Below are positions 1 to 7,747 of a stretch of DNA of 64,000 nucleotides, piece after piece (position 1 is the first letter of the stretch; every line of letters begins with the position of its first letter). The position numbers were made by a program, and so were the translations under genes. The notes under the pieces are model-generated. The model was not told the origin of the DNA. It saw nothing but the letters and a program-made list of their open reading frames with translations, and ran no database searches. Source of the stretch: Bradyrhizobium sp. SK17 (GTDB taxonomy: Bacteria; Pseudomonadota; Alphaproteobacteria; Rhizobiales; Xanthobacteraceae); NCBI RefSeq assembly GCF_002831585.1, contig NZ_CP025113.1, forward strand, positions 2,743,001 through 2,807,000, read 5' to 3'.

Positions 1-84
1 AGGCCGCCGGAGGCAAATCCAAGGCCGCCGGAGGCAAATCCAAGGCCGCCGGAGGCAAATCAAAGGCCGTCGGAGGCCAGCTCC
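1..84 (+). repeat. 21-bp in-frame tandem repeat
   Basis: Bases 1-21 and 22-42 are identical, 43-63 differ by one base, and 64-84 are a degenerate fourth unit. The unit length is a multiple of three, so each copy adds the peptide RPPEANP to the truncated protein that runs through it. The array probably continues upstream of the window. Confidence 0.9.
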
Positions 85-1266
85 GCCGACAGTGCCGCGC
101 GCCCGCGTCCCTCCGCTGAACCCCGCCCGCCGCGCAATCTGCGCCCCGATGCGCCGCCGGCTCCGCCGCGCCGGGCTGGCGAAGGCGCGCCGCCGGTGCC
201 GCCGGCAGCGCCAGGCGTACGCGGTTTCCGCGACATCACCGCCGATGCCGACGATCTTGGGCGCGCCGCCGCGCAGGCCAGCCGCAACGCGCGCAAGACC
301 TACGCCAACGTGCCGTCGCCCACGCCGGAATTCGACCGGCTCGAGCCGAGCCTGGAGAACCGTGGTGGCGATCCCGAACCGCCGTACTCCTACGACGAGT
401 CGATCGAGGAGGCGGAGCGCTACACCCCGCAGCCGCCCCAGGCGCCTCCGCAGCAACGGTCGCGGGTCAGCAACGCCGACCGCGAGCCGAAGAAGCCGCC
501 GCGCGTCGGCTCGATATTCCCATTCAAGACCGCGATCGCGGGCATCCTGCTGATCCTGGTGGGCGCCGGCCTGCTGATCTGGGGCAAGCCGGACTTTTCC
601 TCGATCAGCAGCCTGTTCAAATCCTCCGCCCCGGTCGAGGCGCCGAAGGATGCCGCGGCGCCGGCAAGCAAGAAGATCACCGACCGCGTCGGCCAGCCCT
701 CGTCGTCGGGCGAGCCGGTCGCGCCGATCGCGCAGCGCGTGGTGCTCTATGACGAGGACCCGTCGGATCCGAAGGGCAAGCAATATGTCGGTTCGGTGGT
801 CTGGCGCACCGAGCAGATCAAGGGATCGGGCAACCAGAAGCCCGACATCGCCGTGCGCGCCGACATCGACATCCCGGATCGCAAGTTCAAGATGACGATG
901 TCGTTCCGCCGCAACACCGATTCATCGCTGCCGGCGAGCCACACCGCGGAATTGACCTTCATCCTGCCGCAGGACTTCGCCAATGGCGGCGTCGGCAACG
1001 TGCCGGGCATTCTGATGAAGTCCAACGAGCAGGCGCGCGGCACGCCGCTCGCAGGCCTCGCGGTCAAGGTCACCGACGGCTTCTTCCTGGTCGGCCTCTC
1101 CAACGTCGACGCCGACCGCTCGCGCAATTTGCAGCTCCTGAAGGAGCGGTCCTGGTTCGACGTACCGCTGGTCTACACCAACCAGCGCCGCGCGATCATC
1201 GCGATCGAAAAGGGCGCCCCCGGCGAGCGCGCCTTCAACGACGCCTTCGCGGCGTGGGGTGAGTAG
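1..1266 (+). CDS. Hypothetical membrane-anchored protein, 5' end cut by the window
   Basis: The frame is open from base 1, so the true start lies upstream; a GTG at 196 is only an internal candidate. The visible 421 residues begin with a Pro/Glu/Ala repeat (RPPEANP units from the 21-bp DNA repeat), continue as a Pro/Arg-rich low-complexity stretch, then one membrane segment encoded near 530-590 (AIAGILLILVGAGLLIW). A conserved-looking globular part of about 200 residues follows (VVLYDEDPSDPKGKQYVGSV onward), probably periplasmic. I do not recognise a family. The order cytoplasmic disordered arm, single helix, extracytoplasmic domain suggests an inner-membrane anchored protein; the function is unknown. 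Confidence 0.75.
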   Translation, partial: RPPEANPRPPEANPRPPEANQRPSEASSADSAARPRPSAEPRPPRNLRPDAPPAPPRRAGEGAPPVPPAAPGVRGFRDITADADDLGRAAAQASRNARKTYANVPSPTPEFDRLEPSLENRGGDPEPPYSYDESIEEAERYTPQPPQAPPQQRSRVSNADREPKKPPRVGSIFPFKTAIAGILLILVGAGLLIWGKPDFSSISSLFKSSAPVEAPKDAAAPASKKITDRVGQPSSSGEPVAPIAQRVVLYDEDPSDPKGKQYVGSVVWRTEQIKGSGNQKPDIAVRADIDIPDRKFKMTMSFRRNTDSSLPASHTAELTFILPQDFANGGVGNVPGILMKSNEQARGTPLAGLAVKVTDGFFLVGLSNVDADRSRNLQLLKERSWFDVPLVYTNQRRAIIAIEKGAPGERAFNDAFAAWGE

Positions 1267-1300
1267 CCGTCGGCGCTTCCGCTCTGTTGCTCACGATGTC

Positions 1301-1324
1301 ATCGCCCGGCTCCGTCCGGGCGAT
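1301..1324 (+). terminator. Possible terminator hairpin
   Basis: A perfect 9-bp inverted repeat (atcgcccgg / ccgggcgat) with a 6-base loop lies 35 bases after the stop of the first gene. Only a short T-poor tail (ttcgt) follows, so termination is plausible but not certain. Confidence 0.4.
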
Positions 1325-1459
1325 TTCGTATCGCAGCGCGTCCGCATGTTGCGGCGCATTCGACGCGCAAGCTTCGGAACATTGTCGGGCGTTTTCGATT
1401 TTTCCTAGCACCGTCGCGCGACTGCGTTACACTTGCCGGAGGTCGGGCAAGAGGGTGCC

Positions 1460-1894
1460 ATGAAACGCTATCTGATCTTCGCGGCCATCGGGCCGTTCAT
1501 CGGCGGCTTCCTGCTGCTGGTGATGACCACCTATCAGTCCGGCTACTGGACCGATGCCGATGGCGGCGAGGTGGCGAAGCTGCTCGTCGTGTTCGTGAAG
1601 TCGCTGCAATACAATTATCTGTTCGGCATCGTGCCGTCGCTGATGTTCGGCGCGATCGACGACATCCTGATGCACGTGAAGCGGATCACGCCGGTGGTGC
1701 GGATGCTGATCGTCGGTGCGGTGGCGTTCGTGGGCGCCGCGCTGATGTATGCCTCGCACGGCTCCGAAAGCGGCGCAGTGCAGTTCATCCTGTACGGGTT
1801 GGTCGGCCTCATCCCGGGCGTGATCACCTCCTGGCTGGCGCACAAATATGCCGAGGAGCTGTACGTGCCGGCGCGGCCGGTATCCCAGCACTAG
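1460..1894 (+). CDS. Small multi-pass membrane protein, unknown function
   Basis: A 144-residue protein with about four hydrophobic segments (residues about 4-22, 45-65, 77-95 and 104-124) and little else, so an integral inner-membrane protein. The frame can be extended to a TTG at 1433, but ATG 1460 has a GAGGG ribosome site seven bases upstream and is preferred. It resembles unknown-function membrane proteins common in Bradyrhizobium (possibly DUF5413, from memory and unchecked). It is alone between the truncated gene and the phosphate transporter on the same strand, and nothing in the sequence points to a substrate. Confidence 0.8.
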   Translation: MKRYLIFAAIGPFIGGFLLLVMTTYQSGYWTDADGGEVAKLLVVFVKSLQYNYLFGIVPSLMFGAIDDILMHVKRITPVVRMLIVGAVAFVGAALMYASHGSESGAVQFILYGLVGLIPGVITSWLAHKYAEELYVPARPVSQH

Positions 1895-2045
1895 GTCTGT
1901 TACGCTAGTCTTATCAATGCATTAGACGCAGGTCCGGGCACCGGGTCGGCGCTCCTTCATGCAGCTGTCATATGGATGTCATGTAAACGTAGTCCCAATG
2001 TCACACGGCCGCTTTTGTCCTCCCGCGGCTGTAAGGGGCTATCCA

Positions 2046-3668
2046 ATGAGTGATGTGGCGTTACCTGGTTCGATCGAGCCTGCGCGGCGTAGCGGTCCCG
2101 ATCTCGAGAAGGGCTTTCATCCCCTCACCGGCATCATCTATCTGGGCGTGATCGGCGCCGCGCTATTGTTCGTGGCCTACAGCATCTACGCGGACGTCGG
2201 CGCCACGGATGCGGGCAAGACGTCATATGCCGCGTTCCTGCTGCTGTTCGTGGCGCTGCTGATCTCGCTCGGCTTCGAATTCGTCAACGGCTTCCACGAC
2301 ACGGCGAACGCCGTCGCAACCGTGATCTACACGCGCTCGATGCCGGCCCATGTGGCCGTCGTCTGGTCGGGCCTGTTCAATCTGATCGGTGTCCTCCTCT
2401 CCAGCGGTGCGGTCGCGTTCGGCATCGTCTCCTTGCTGCCGGTCGAATTGATCCTTCAGGTCGGCAGCAGCGCCGGCTTCGCCATGGTGTTCGCGCTATT
2501 GATCGCCGCGATCATCTGGAACGTCGGGACCTGGTACTTCGGACTGCCCGCGTCGAGTTCGCATACCCTGATCGGATCGATCATGGGCGTCGGCATCGCG
2601 AACGCCCTGATGCACGGAAGGGAAGGCACGTCCGGCGTGGATTGGTCGCAGGCCGTCAACACCGGCAAGGCGCTGCTGCTGTCGCCGCTGTTCGGATTCC
2701 TGCTCGCCGCCATCCTGCTCTACGGGCTGAAGACCGCATTGCTGCGCGCAACCCCGGCGCTGTTCGGCGAGCCCCAAGGCGATCAGCCGCCGCCATGGTG
2801 GATACGCGGCATCCTGATCCTGACCTGCACGCTGGTCAGCTTCTTCCACGGATCGAACGACGGTCAGAAGGGCATGGGTCTCATCATGCTGATCCTGATC
2901 GGCGTGGTCCCGACCGCCTATGCGCTCAACCGCGCGATGCCGGCGAGCCAGATCGCGGCGTTCACCGCGAATTCGGCAGCGGCGAGCAAGGTCGTCGAGG
3001 ACAGGGGCGCCGATCGCAAGGTGACCGGCGACCCGCGGCCGGCGCTGACGAACTACATTTCGCTTCGGCAACTCACCGACGATACCTATCCGTCACTCGC
3101 CGTTCTCATCGGCGAGATCAGCGACCAGGTCGTTCAATACGGTTCGCTGGCCAAATTCCCGGCGGAGACCGTCCGCAACACGCGTAACGACATGTACCTG
3201 GTGTCGGAGGCGCTTCGCCTGCTCATGAAGGGCGGCGACAGCGCGCTGAGCGATGCCGACGCTGCGACGCTCAATCGCTACAAGGGCTCGCTGGATGCCG
3301 CCACCAAATTCATTCCGTCCTGGGTGAAGATCGCGGTCGCCATCGCGCTCGGCCTCGGCACGATGGTCGGCTGGAAGCGGATCGTCGTGACGGTCGGTGA
3401 GAAGATCGGCAAGACCCATTTGACCTACGCGCAGGGTGCCTGCGCCGAAATCACGGCGGCTGCGACCATCGCGGCTGCGGATGGATACGGCTTGCCGGTG
3501 TCGACGACGCATGTGCTGTCGTCCGGCATCGCCGGCACCATGACCGCGAACGGGTCCGGCCTGCAATGGTCGACCATCCGCAACATCGCCATGGCCTGGG
3601 TTCTGACCTTGCCGGTGGCGATGCTGATCTCGGGCGTTCTCTACTTTGTTTTCGCGCATTTGTTTTAG
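2046..3668 (+). CDS. pit: Inorganic phosphate transporter, PiT family
   Basis: A low-affinity phosphate:cation symporter of the inner membrane (PHO4/PiT family). The two family signature repeats are visible: GFEFVNGFHDTANAVAT near residues 75-91 and the mirrored C-terminal copy (GACAEITAAATIAAA and PVSTTHVLSSGIAGTM). They are separated by a cytoplasmic loop of about 150 residues with a helical, PhoU-like look (residues about 310-440). Length 540 is normal for the long bacterial subtype. ATG 2046 has AAGGGG eight bases upstream; an upstream in-frame ATG at 1959 lacks this. The next gene, a cyclic-nucleotide-binding-domain protein, follows after 49 bases and may be cotranscribed. Confidence 0.93.
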   Translation: MSDVALPGSIEPARRSGPDLEKGFHPLTGIIYLGVIGAALLFVAYSIYADVGATDAGKTSYAAFLLLFVALLISLGFEFVNGFHDTANAVATVIYTRSMPAHVAVVWSGLFNLIGVLLSSGAVAFGIVSLLPVELILQVGSSAGFAMVFALLIAAIIWNVGTWYFGLPASSSHTLIGSIMGVGIANALMHGREGTSGVDWSQAVNTGKALLLSPLFGFLLAAILLYGLKTALLRATPALFGEPQGDQPPPWWIRGILILTCTLVSFFHGSNDGQKGMGLIMLILIGVVPTAYALNRAMPASQIAAFTANSAAASKVVEDRGADRKVTGDPRPALTNYISLRQLTDDTYPSLAVLIGEISDQVVQYGSLAKFPAETVRNTRNDMYLVSEALRLLMKGGDSALSDADAATLNRYKGSLDAATKFIPSWVKIAVAIALGLGTMVGWKRIVVTVGEKIGKTHLTYAQGACAEITAAATIAAADGYGLPVSTTHVLSSGIAGTMTANGSGLQWSTIRNIAMAWVLTLPVAMLISGVLYFVFAHLF

Positions 3669-3717
3669 CCGGAGCGCAGGACGCATTCTGCGCCTGGTTC
3701 GGGGAAAGGAATTTCGA

Positions 3718-4086
3718 GTGGCAGACGCAAGCTTCAGCCTTCTGACGGGCAACAGCATCGAAACCCGGCTGGTTCGCGCCGGCGGAATCATCTTTCGCGA
3801 GGGCGAGCAAGCCAACGAGCTCTTTGTCATCAAGAGCGGCTATGTGCGCATCCAGGTCGGCAACAAGACCATGGCGGACCTGGCACCCGACACGATCTTC
3901 GGCGAGATGGCGTTGATCGACAACGAACCGAGGAGTGCGACCGCCACGGCGCTCACGGATGTCGAGCTCGTCCCAGTCTCGGAAAAGCAGTTTCTCTTCC
4001 TCGTCAGCCAGACGCCGCATTTTGCCCTGAAGGTGATGAGGACGCTGGCACAGCGGCTCAGGACCATGAACAAGGGCGTCTATTGA
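3718..4086 (+). CDS. Stand-alone cyclic-nucleotide-binding domain protein
   Basis: A 122-residue protein that is essentially one CNB (Crp-like beta-roll) domain. The phosphate-binding cassette is clear (FGEMALIDNEPRSATATA, residues about 61-78), with the Glu and Arg that contact cyclic nucleotides. A short C-terminal helix follows, but no DNA-binding domain is present, so it is not a complete Crp/Fnr regulator. GTG 3718 is chosen because GGGGAAAGGA ends seven bases before it; the frame also extends to an ATG at 3646 inside the phosphate transporter. Its place just after the transporter suggests regulation of transport or a small cNMP-sensing partner (inference). Confidence 0.85.
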   Translation: MADASFSLLTGNSIETRLVRAGGIIFREGEQANELFVIKSGYVRIQVGNKTMADLAPDTIFGEMALIDNEPRSATATALTDVELVPVSEKQFLFLVSQTPHFALKVMRTLAQRLRTMNKGVY

Positions 4087-4120
4087 GTGCTTTGCCCGAC
4101 CCGTTGATGGCTGCAAACGA

Positions 4121-4145
4121 AAACGGCGGACGTGTCCGTCCGCCG
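4121..4145 (-). terminator. Terminator between convergent genes
   Basis: An 8-bp perfect stem (cggcggac / gtccgccg, 6-base loop) is followed on the minus strand by TTTTCG. It lies past the end of the minus-strand GCG_CRPN gene and past the plus-strand CNB gene, so it may serve both. Confidence 0.6.
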
Positions 4146-4182
4146 CTCGCGTGATGGAAAAGGTCTTCGTGCTCAAATCCCT

Positions 4183-4428
4183 TTAGGTGCCGTTGGCGCG
4201 GCAGCGCCCGCCCGGGCCGATATGAAAGCCGCGCGGACAGGCATGCGCCCATGGCTGCGCGAAGTTGCGGCGGCAGCCGCCGTAGGGGCCGCGATGCCAG
4301 CCGCCGCCGCAACCGCCAGCAACCGTGACGACATCGGGATTCTGCGCGGTCGTGACCGGTGCGAGCGGCATGGCGCCGGCGCTGCCGAGCATGGCGAGAA
4401 GCAAGGCCGTCGCAATCAATCTGCTCAT
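4183..4428 (-). CDS. Small secreted Gly/Cys-rich protein (GCG_CRPN type)
   Basis: An 81-residue exported protein: an N-terminal signal peptide (MSRLIATALLLAMLGSAGA) followed by a short mature part rich in Gly, Cys, Arg and His. GCGGGWHRGPYGGCRRN matches the GCG_CRPN prefix family, and a second Cys-rich block CPRGFHIGPGGRC follows; the cysteines could form two disulfides. The ATG at 4428 has AGAGGA seven bases upstream, so the longer frame beginning at 4452 is not used. Such proteins are frequent in Bradyrhizobium and lack a known function. It is convergent with the CNB gene. Confidence 0.75.
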   Translation of the reverse strand: MSRLIATALLLAMLGSAGAMPLAPVTTAQNPDVVTVAGGCGGGWHRGPYGGCRRNFAQPWAHACPRGFHIGPGGRCRANGT

Positions 4429-4471
4429 GAGTATCGTCCTCTGCTGATGCAAAAGTCATTCGTCAGTAACC

Positions 4472-4575
4472 AGAGCGTTTTCGAGCGAAGTGGATACCGG
4501 TTCGCGTGAAGAAACCGCGTCAAAACAAGAATCTAGAGCCCCATTGCGATTCAATCGGAACGGGATAGGCTCTAG
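4472..4575 (+). repeat. Dispersed palindromic repeat element, copy 1
   Basis: A block of about 104 bases beginning gagcgttttcgagcgaag, with an internal accggttcgcgtgaagaaa part and a terminal near-palindrome (attgcgattcaatcggaacg) flanked by tctagagcc and ggctctag. A second copy in opposite orientation lies at 45372-45468. The two share these blocks in the same order, which marks them as one repeat family. It lies between genes, upstream of the AraC regulator. Confidence 0.8.
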
Positions 4576-4795
4576 CTGCCGGCGAAGGCAATCCTGGCCC
4601 GCACCTCGCCGATTGAACTCAGAGCCATCGGTACGCCCTGCGCGGCTCGCGCGTCTTGGACTGGGAAGCGCCGGAGAATTGCGGACTTGGACTGTCCGGC
4701 GCTGTGCACGGACCGGCGAGGGCACAGTTGCTTTCACGGGCGGTTCATCTGATGGTAGTCAGACTACAGGCCTGCCATTTGGTCCCGCCCTGCCG

Positions 4796-5773
4796 ATGTC
4801 CGTCGTCAAGATGTCCGTCATCAAGAAAAGGCTGTCGACCGACATGCTGCCGCCCGGCCTCGGCGAGCGGCAGCGCTACCTGTTCTTCGCCGAATTGTTC
4901 GAGCATTTCTCGAACACCGGCGAGCTCGACCCGTCGCCGGCGGTGCCGTTTCGCGCGACGATGAACTCGATCCATATCGGCACCACCATGCTCGGCCGCT
5001 GCAACGGCAGCTTCACCACCGTGCGGCGCGAGCGGCGCCAGGTGCTGGCGACCAACGACGACCGCTATTGCCTGGCGCGCAACACCGGCGACCGCACTTC
5101 TGTCGTGACGCACCGCGGGCGCGAATTCCAGATGCGGCCGGGCGCCATGGTGCTGCTCAAGCTGGACGAGCCGTTCTTCACCGCCGACGGCGCCCACCAC
5201 AAGCGCTTCACCAATGTCCATCTGCCGATGGCGACGTTGCGCGCCATGGTCGGCGGAGTCGATGACCTGGTCGGCCGCGAGCTCGCGCCGGGCGGCGCGC
5301 TGTCGCTGGCGATGGACTACAGCGACCTGCTGCTGCAATCCCCTGACGCGGTCGACGAGGCCGGCTTCGCCATCGCCGCGCATCTGCTGGATCTCGTGGC
5401 GCTCGGCCTCGGCGCCCGCGGCGATCTCGCGGCCGCTGCGCAGCGCCGCGGCCTGCGCGGGGTCAGGCTGAAGTCGCTGCTGATGATCCTGGAGGCGCGC
5501 TTCACCGAGCCGGACTTCTCCGCGCACAAGCTCGCCGCCGCAACCGGGCTGTCGGAGCGTTACGTCAACGAGCTGCTCTACGAGGCGGGCGCGAGCTTCA
5601 CCATGCGGCTGACCGAATTGCGGCTGGCCAAGGCTGCCAAGTTGCTGGTCCATGATGCCGAGCGGCGGATCAGCGATATTGCCTTCGACTGCGGCTTCAA
5701 CGATCTGTCCTATTTCAACCGCTGCTTCCGCCGCCGCTTCGGCTTGACGCCGTCGGCCGCGCGCGGCACCTGA
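4796..5773 (+). CDS. AraC-family transcriptional regulator
   Basis: A 325-residue regulator. The N-terminal 200 residues look like a cupin-type AraC ligand-binding domain (TVRRERRQVLATNDDRYCLA and the following beta-rich part). The last 100 residues hold the double helix-turn-helix domain: first HTH FSAHKLAAATGLSERYVNEL, second HTH RISDIAFDCGFNDLSYFNRC, ending in the usual RRRFGLTPSAAR. The open frame reaches back to 4490, but that part is the dispersed repeat and cannot be genuine protein; ATG 4796 is the first sensible start, ATG 4811 an alternative. The target genes are unknown; no obvious catabolic partner adjoins it. Confidence 0.85.
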   Translation: MSVVKMSVIKKRLSTDMLPPGLGERQRYLFFAELFEHFSNTGELDPSPAVPFRATMNSIHIGTTMLGRCNGSFTTVRRERRQVLATNDDRYCLARNTGDRTSVVTHRGREFQMRPGAMVLLKLDEPFFTADGAHHKRFTNVHLPMATLRAMVGGVDDLVGRELAPGGALSLAMDYSDLLLQSPDAVDEAGFAIAAHLLDLVALGLGARGDLAAAAQRRGLRGVRLKSLLMILEARFTEPDFSAHKLAAATGLSERYVNELLYEAGASFTMRLTELRLAKAAKLLVHDAERRISDIAFDCGFNDLSYFNRCFRRRFGLTPSAARGT

Positions 5774-5840
5774 TGCGGCCTTGAACGTGACACGGTGGTA
5801 ATGTGACGCAACTTGAACCGCCTGCCTGCGTTACCATGTG

Positions 5841-6377
5841 ATGGCCATGCCCGAGGACGACATCTTTACGCCCAATGCCACGCGATCGCGGCCGCCCTTC
5901 GGCGGAGCGCAGGCGCGTGGCAAGGTCATCGATCAGGACGGGCGCGAATTGCCGGATGGCCCGCAGCATCCGGGCTTCGAGAGCTTCCACTTCGACTTCC
6001 GCAACTCCAGCGCCAATCCGTTCGGCAATCTGACCCGCGAGCAGCGGCTGCAGCGGTTGGAGATGATCGCACGGCTGCTCGACGTCGCCTTCGTCGTGCC
6101 GGGCACCAATGTCCGCTATGGCATCGACGGGCTGATCGGCCTGATCCCGGTGATCGGCGATCTGATCACGACGGCGATCTCGCTGTGGCTGGTGCGCGAG
6201 GCCCGTTTGCTGGGCGCGCCCTGGCACATCACGGCGCGGATGCTCGCCAATGTCGCCGTCGACGGCGTGATCGGCATGGTGCCGGTGGCGGGCGATGCCT
6301 TCGACGTCATGTTCCGCGCCAACATCCGCAATGTGCGGATGCTGCGGCGCTGGCTCGACAAGCAGCCCGGATTCTGA
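5841..6377 (+). CDS. DUF4112 family membrane protein
   Basis: A 178-residue protein. Residues about 70-170 match DUF4112: RLLDVAFVVPGTNVRYGIDG, a hydrophobic segment LIGLIPVIGDLITTAISLWL, and a second VDGVIGMVPVAGDAFDVMF. The paired GLIPVIGD and GMVPVAGD motifs are the family hallmark. The N-terminal 60 residues are polar and probably cytoplasmic. The frame opens with GTG-ATG-GCC-ATG at 5838-5849; no clear ribosome site separates these, so the start is uncertain by a few codons. Function is unknown. It is followed by a terminator shared with a convergent gene. Confidence 0.8.
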   Translation: MAMPEDDIFTPNATRSRPPFGGAQARGKVIDQDGRELPDGPQHPGFESFHFDFRNSSANPFGNLTREQRLQRLEMIARLLDVAFVVPGTNVRYGIDGLIGLIPVIGDLITTAISLWLVREARLLGAPWHITARMLANVAVDGVIGMVPVAGDAFDVMFRANIRNVRMLRRWLDKQPGF

Positions 6378-6387
6378 CCCACAAAAC

Positions 6388-6418
6388 AAAAGCCCCCGGA
6401 CAATCGCCGAGGGCTTTT
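6388..6418. terminator. Bidirectional rho-independent terminator
   Basis: Stem aaaagccc / gggctttt around a 15-base loop, with A-rich sequence on the left and T-rich on the right. It sits between the end of the DUF4112 gene (plus) and the end of the small minus-strand gene, fitting use from both sides. Confidence 0.7.
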
Positions 6419-6440
6419 CGTTGAGGGAAGAGCAGAGAGC

Positions 6441-6731
6441 TTATGCGGCGTCGGCATCCGTCTGGCTGGCGGCGGGGCGCGGACGGCGCGGCAGCGGGAA
6501 GGCTTCGCTCTCATAGAGCGACCGGATGCCGTTCTGGTCGAAACGGGCTTCCTCGACCTGCAGATAGGCGCCGTTCAGCGAATCCGCCGGCAACTGCTCC
6601 ATCGCGAATTGCACGGCTTCGGCGGCGGTGCCAAAACGGCGGTACGCGAAGCCCGCCCGCTTCTTCTTGCGGATCGCGGCAGGAAACAGTTCGGCAGACG
6701 TATTGTAGTTGAACGGACGCAGGGGACGCAT
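6441..6731 (-). CDS. Small conserved hypothetical protein
   Basis: A 96-residue protein starting [19 protein letters not shown]. The ATG at 6731 has AAGAGGT eight bases upstream, so the longer frame from 6887 is not used. The middle ([20 protein letters not shown]) looks helical, followed by [20 protein letters not shown], a likely beta strand region; the tail is Pro/Arg/Ala-rich. There is no signal peptide or membrane segment, so it is probably cytoplasmic. No family was recognised beyond a resemblance to short Bradyrhizobium hypotheticals. Confidence 0.65.
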   Translation of the reverse strand: MRPLRPFNYNTSAELFPAAIRKKKRAGFAYRRFGTAAEAVQFAMEQLPADSLNGAYLQVEEARFDQNGIRSLYESEAFPLPRRPRPAASQTDADAA

Positions 6732-6954
6732 GGTCGACGACCTCTTGTGTTCTTGGCAGTTAGCGTGGCGAAAGGGATTTGGGGGACGGCGGCCTCTACT
6801 TGGCGGCGCGCCGTACATGTCATTTCGGTCCCTAATATAGGCCTCTTTGACAAAAATGCGACCCCAGAAGCGCCCCCGGCAGGGCACATGCTGAATCCGC
6901 GCATGGCACGAAAGCGGATCAAATAATCTTATTTATTTCAATGGTTTATGGCTC

Positions 6955-7119
6955 TCAGATCTTGTCGAGCCAGGCCAGGATCGCGACCACGATCAAAATC
7001 ACCCCGAAAAGGCCCATTCCGGAGTGGCCGAGGCCATAGCCATAGCCGCGGATCCGGCCGCTATAGCCGCCCAGCAGGATAACCAGCAGGATGATGATGA
7101 GGATCAATCCGAGCGACAT
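6955..7119 (-). CDS. DUF3309 family small membrane protein
   Basis: A 54-residue protein, MSLGLILIIILLVILLGGYS, then a Gly/Tyr-rich turn (GYGYGLGHSGMG) and a second hydrophobic helix LFGVILIVVAILAWL. This two-helix layout with the opening MSLGLILIIILL is typical of DUF3309. The start at 7119 has a GGAGG ribosome site; the frame upstream is not supported. Such proteins are often annotated near stress genes, but function is unknown. Confidence 0.75.
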   Translation of the reverse strand: MSLGLILIIILLVILLGGYSGRIRGYGYGLGHSGMGLFGVILIVVAILAWLDKI

Positions 7120-7255
7120 GGCGCCCTCCTCGGAACAGGCGGCAGCCGCGCGGCGAGACGCCGAAGGCCCCGCGAGTTCCGAGCAAAGCACATTCCGGCC
7201 CGCGAGTCGTTAAGGCCGGCGGTCGATCACGAGGATGTTGTTTGCCCCGGGAGGT

Positions 7256-7297
7256 CAAAACAAAGCCCCGCGCAACCGGTCGGCGGTCGCGCGGGGC
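7256..7297 (-). terminator. Rho-independent terminator of msrB
   Basis: A perfect 9-bp GC stem (gccccgcgc / gcgcggggc) followed on the minus strand by TTTGTTTTG. It lies 15 bases past the msrB stop codon. Confidence 0.8.
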
Positions 7298-7312
7298 GTG
7301 GGTGGTGATGGC

Positions 7313-7726
7313 CTACTTCTTCTCGTTCAGCTTCAGCGCCGCCGAATTGATGCAGTAGCGCAGGCCGGTCGGGCCAGGGCCGTCGTTGAAGACGTGGCCG
7401 AGATGGCCGTCGCATTTCGAGCACAGCACCTCGGTGCGGATCATGCCGTGGCTGATGTCGTGCTCCTCGTCGACATGGCTCTCGACCGCGGGCTTGGAGA
7501 AGCTCGGCCAGCCGCAGCCGGAGTCGAACTTCTGGTCGGACTCGAACAGCGTCTGTCCGCAGCCGGCGCAGACATAGGTACCCTTGCGGGGATCGTGCTC
7601 ATATTCGCCGGTGAACGGACGCTCGGTCGCCTTCTCACGCAGCACGGCGTACTGCATCGGCGTCAACTCCTGGCGCCACTCGGCCTCGCTCTTGTGGACC
7701 TTGCCGTCGGTCTTGGTGTCGGACAT
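7313..7726 (-). CDS. msrB: Peptide-methionine (R)-S-oxide reductase MsrB
   Basis: Reduces the R epimer of methionine sulfoxide in proteins using thioredoxin (EC 1.8.4.12). The 137-residue protein is a single SelR domain: zinc-binding CxxC pairs in YVCAGCG and [13 protein letters not shown], and the catalytic Cys in [11 protein letters not shown]. There is no signal peptide, so it acts in the cytoplasm. The start ATG has a strong AAGGAGG site. msrA begins 21 bases upstream on the same strand, so the pair forms an msrA-msrB operon closed by the terminator at 7256-7297. Confidence 0.95.
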   Translation of the reverse strand: MSDTKTDGKVHKSEAEWRQELTPMQYAVLREKATERPFTGEYEHDPRKGTYVCAGCGQTLFESDQKFDSGCGWPSFSKPAVESHVDEEHDISHGMIRTEVLCSKCDGHLGHVFNDGPGPTGLRYCINSAALKLNEKK

Positions 7727-7747
7727 TCAACCTCCTTTGCGAGATGC

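Noticed and set aside
1..84. CRISPR-like array
   Set aside because: The 21-bp units are contiguous without spacers and are translated in frame; an ordinary coding tandem repeat.
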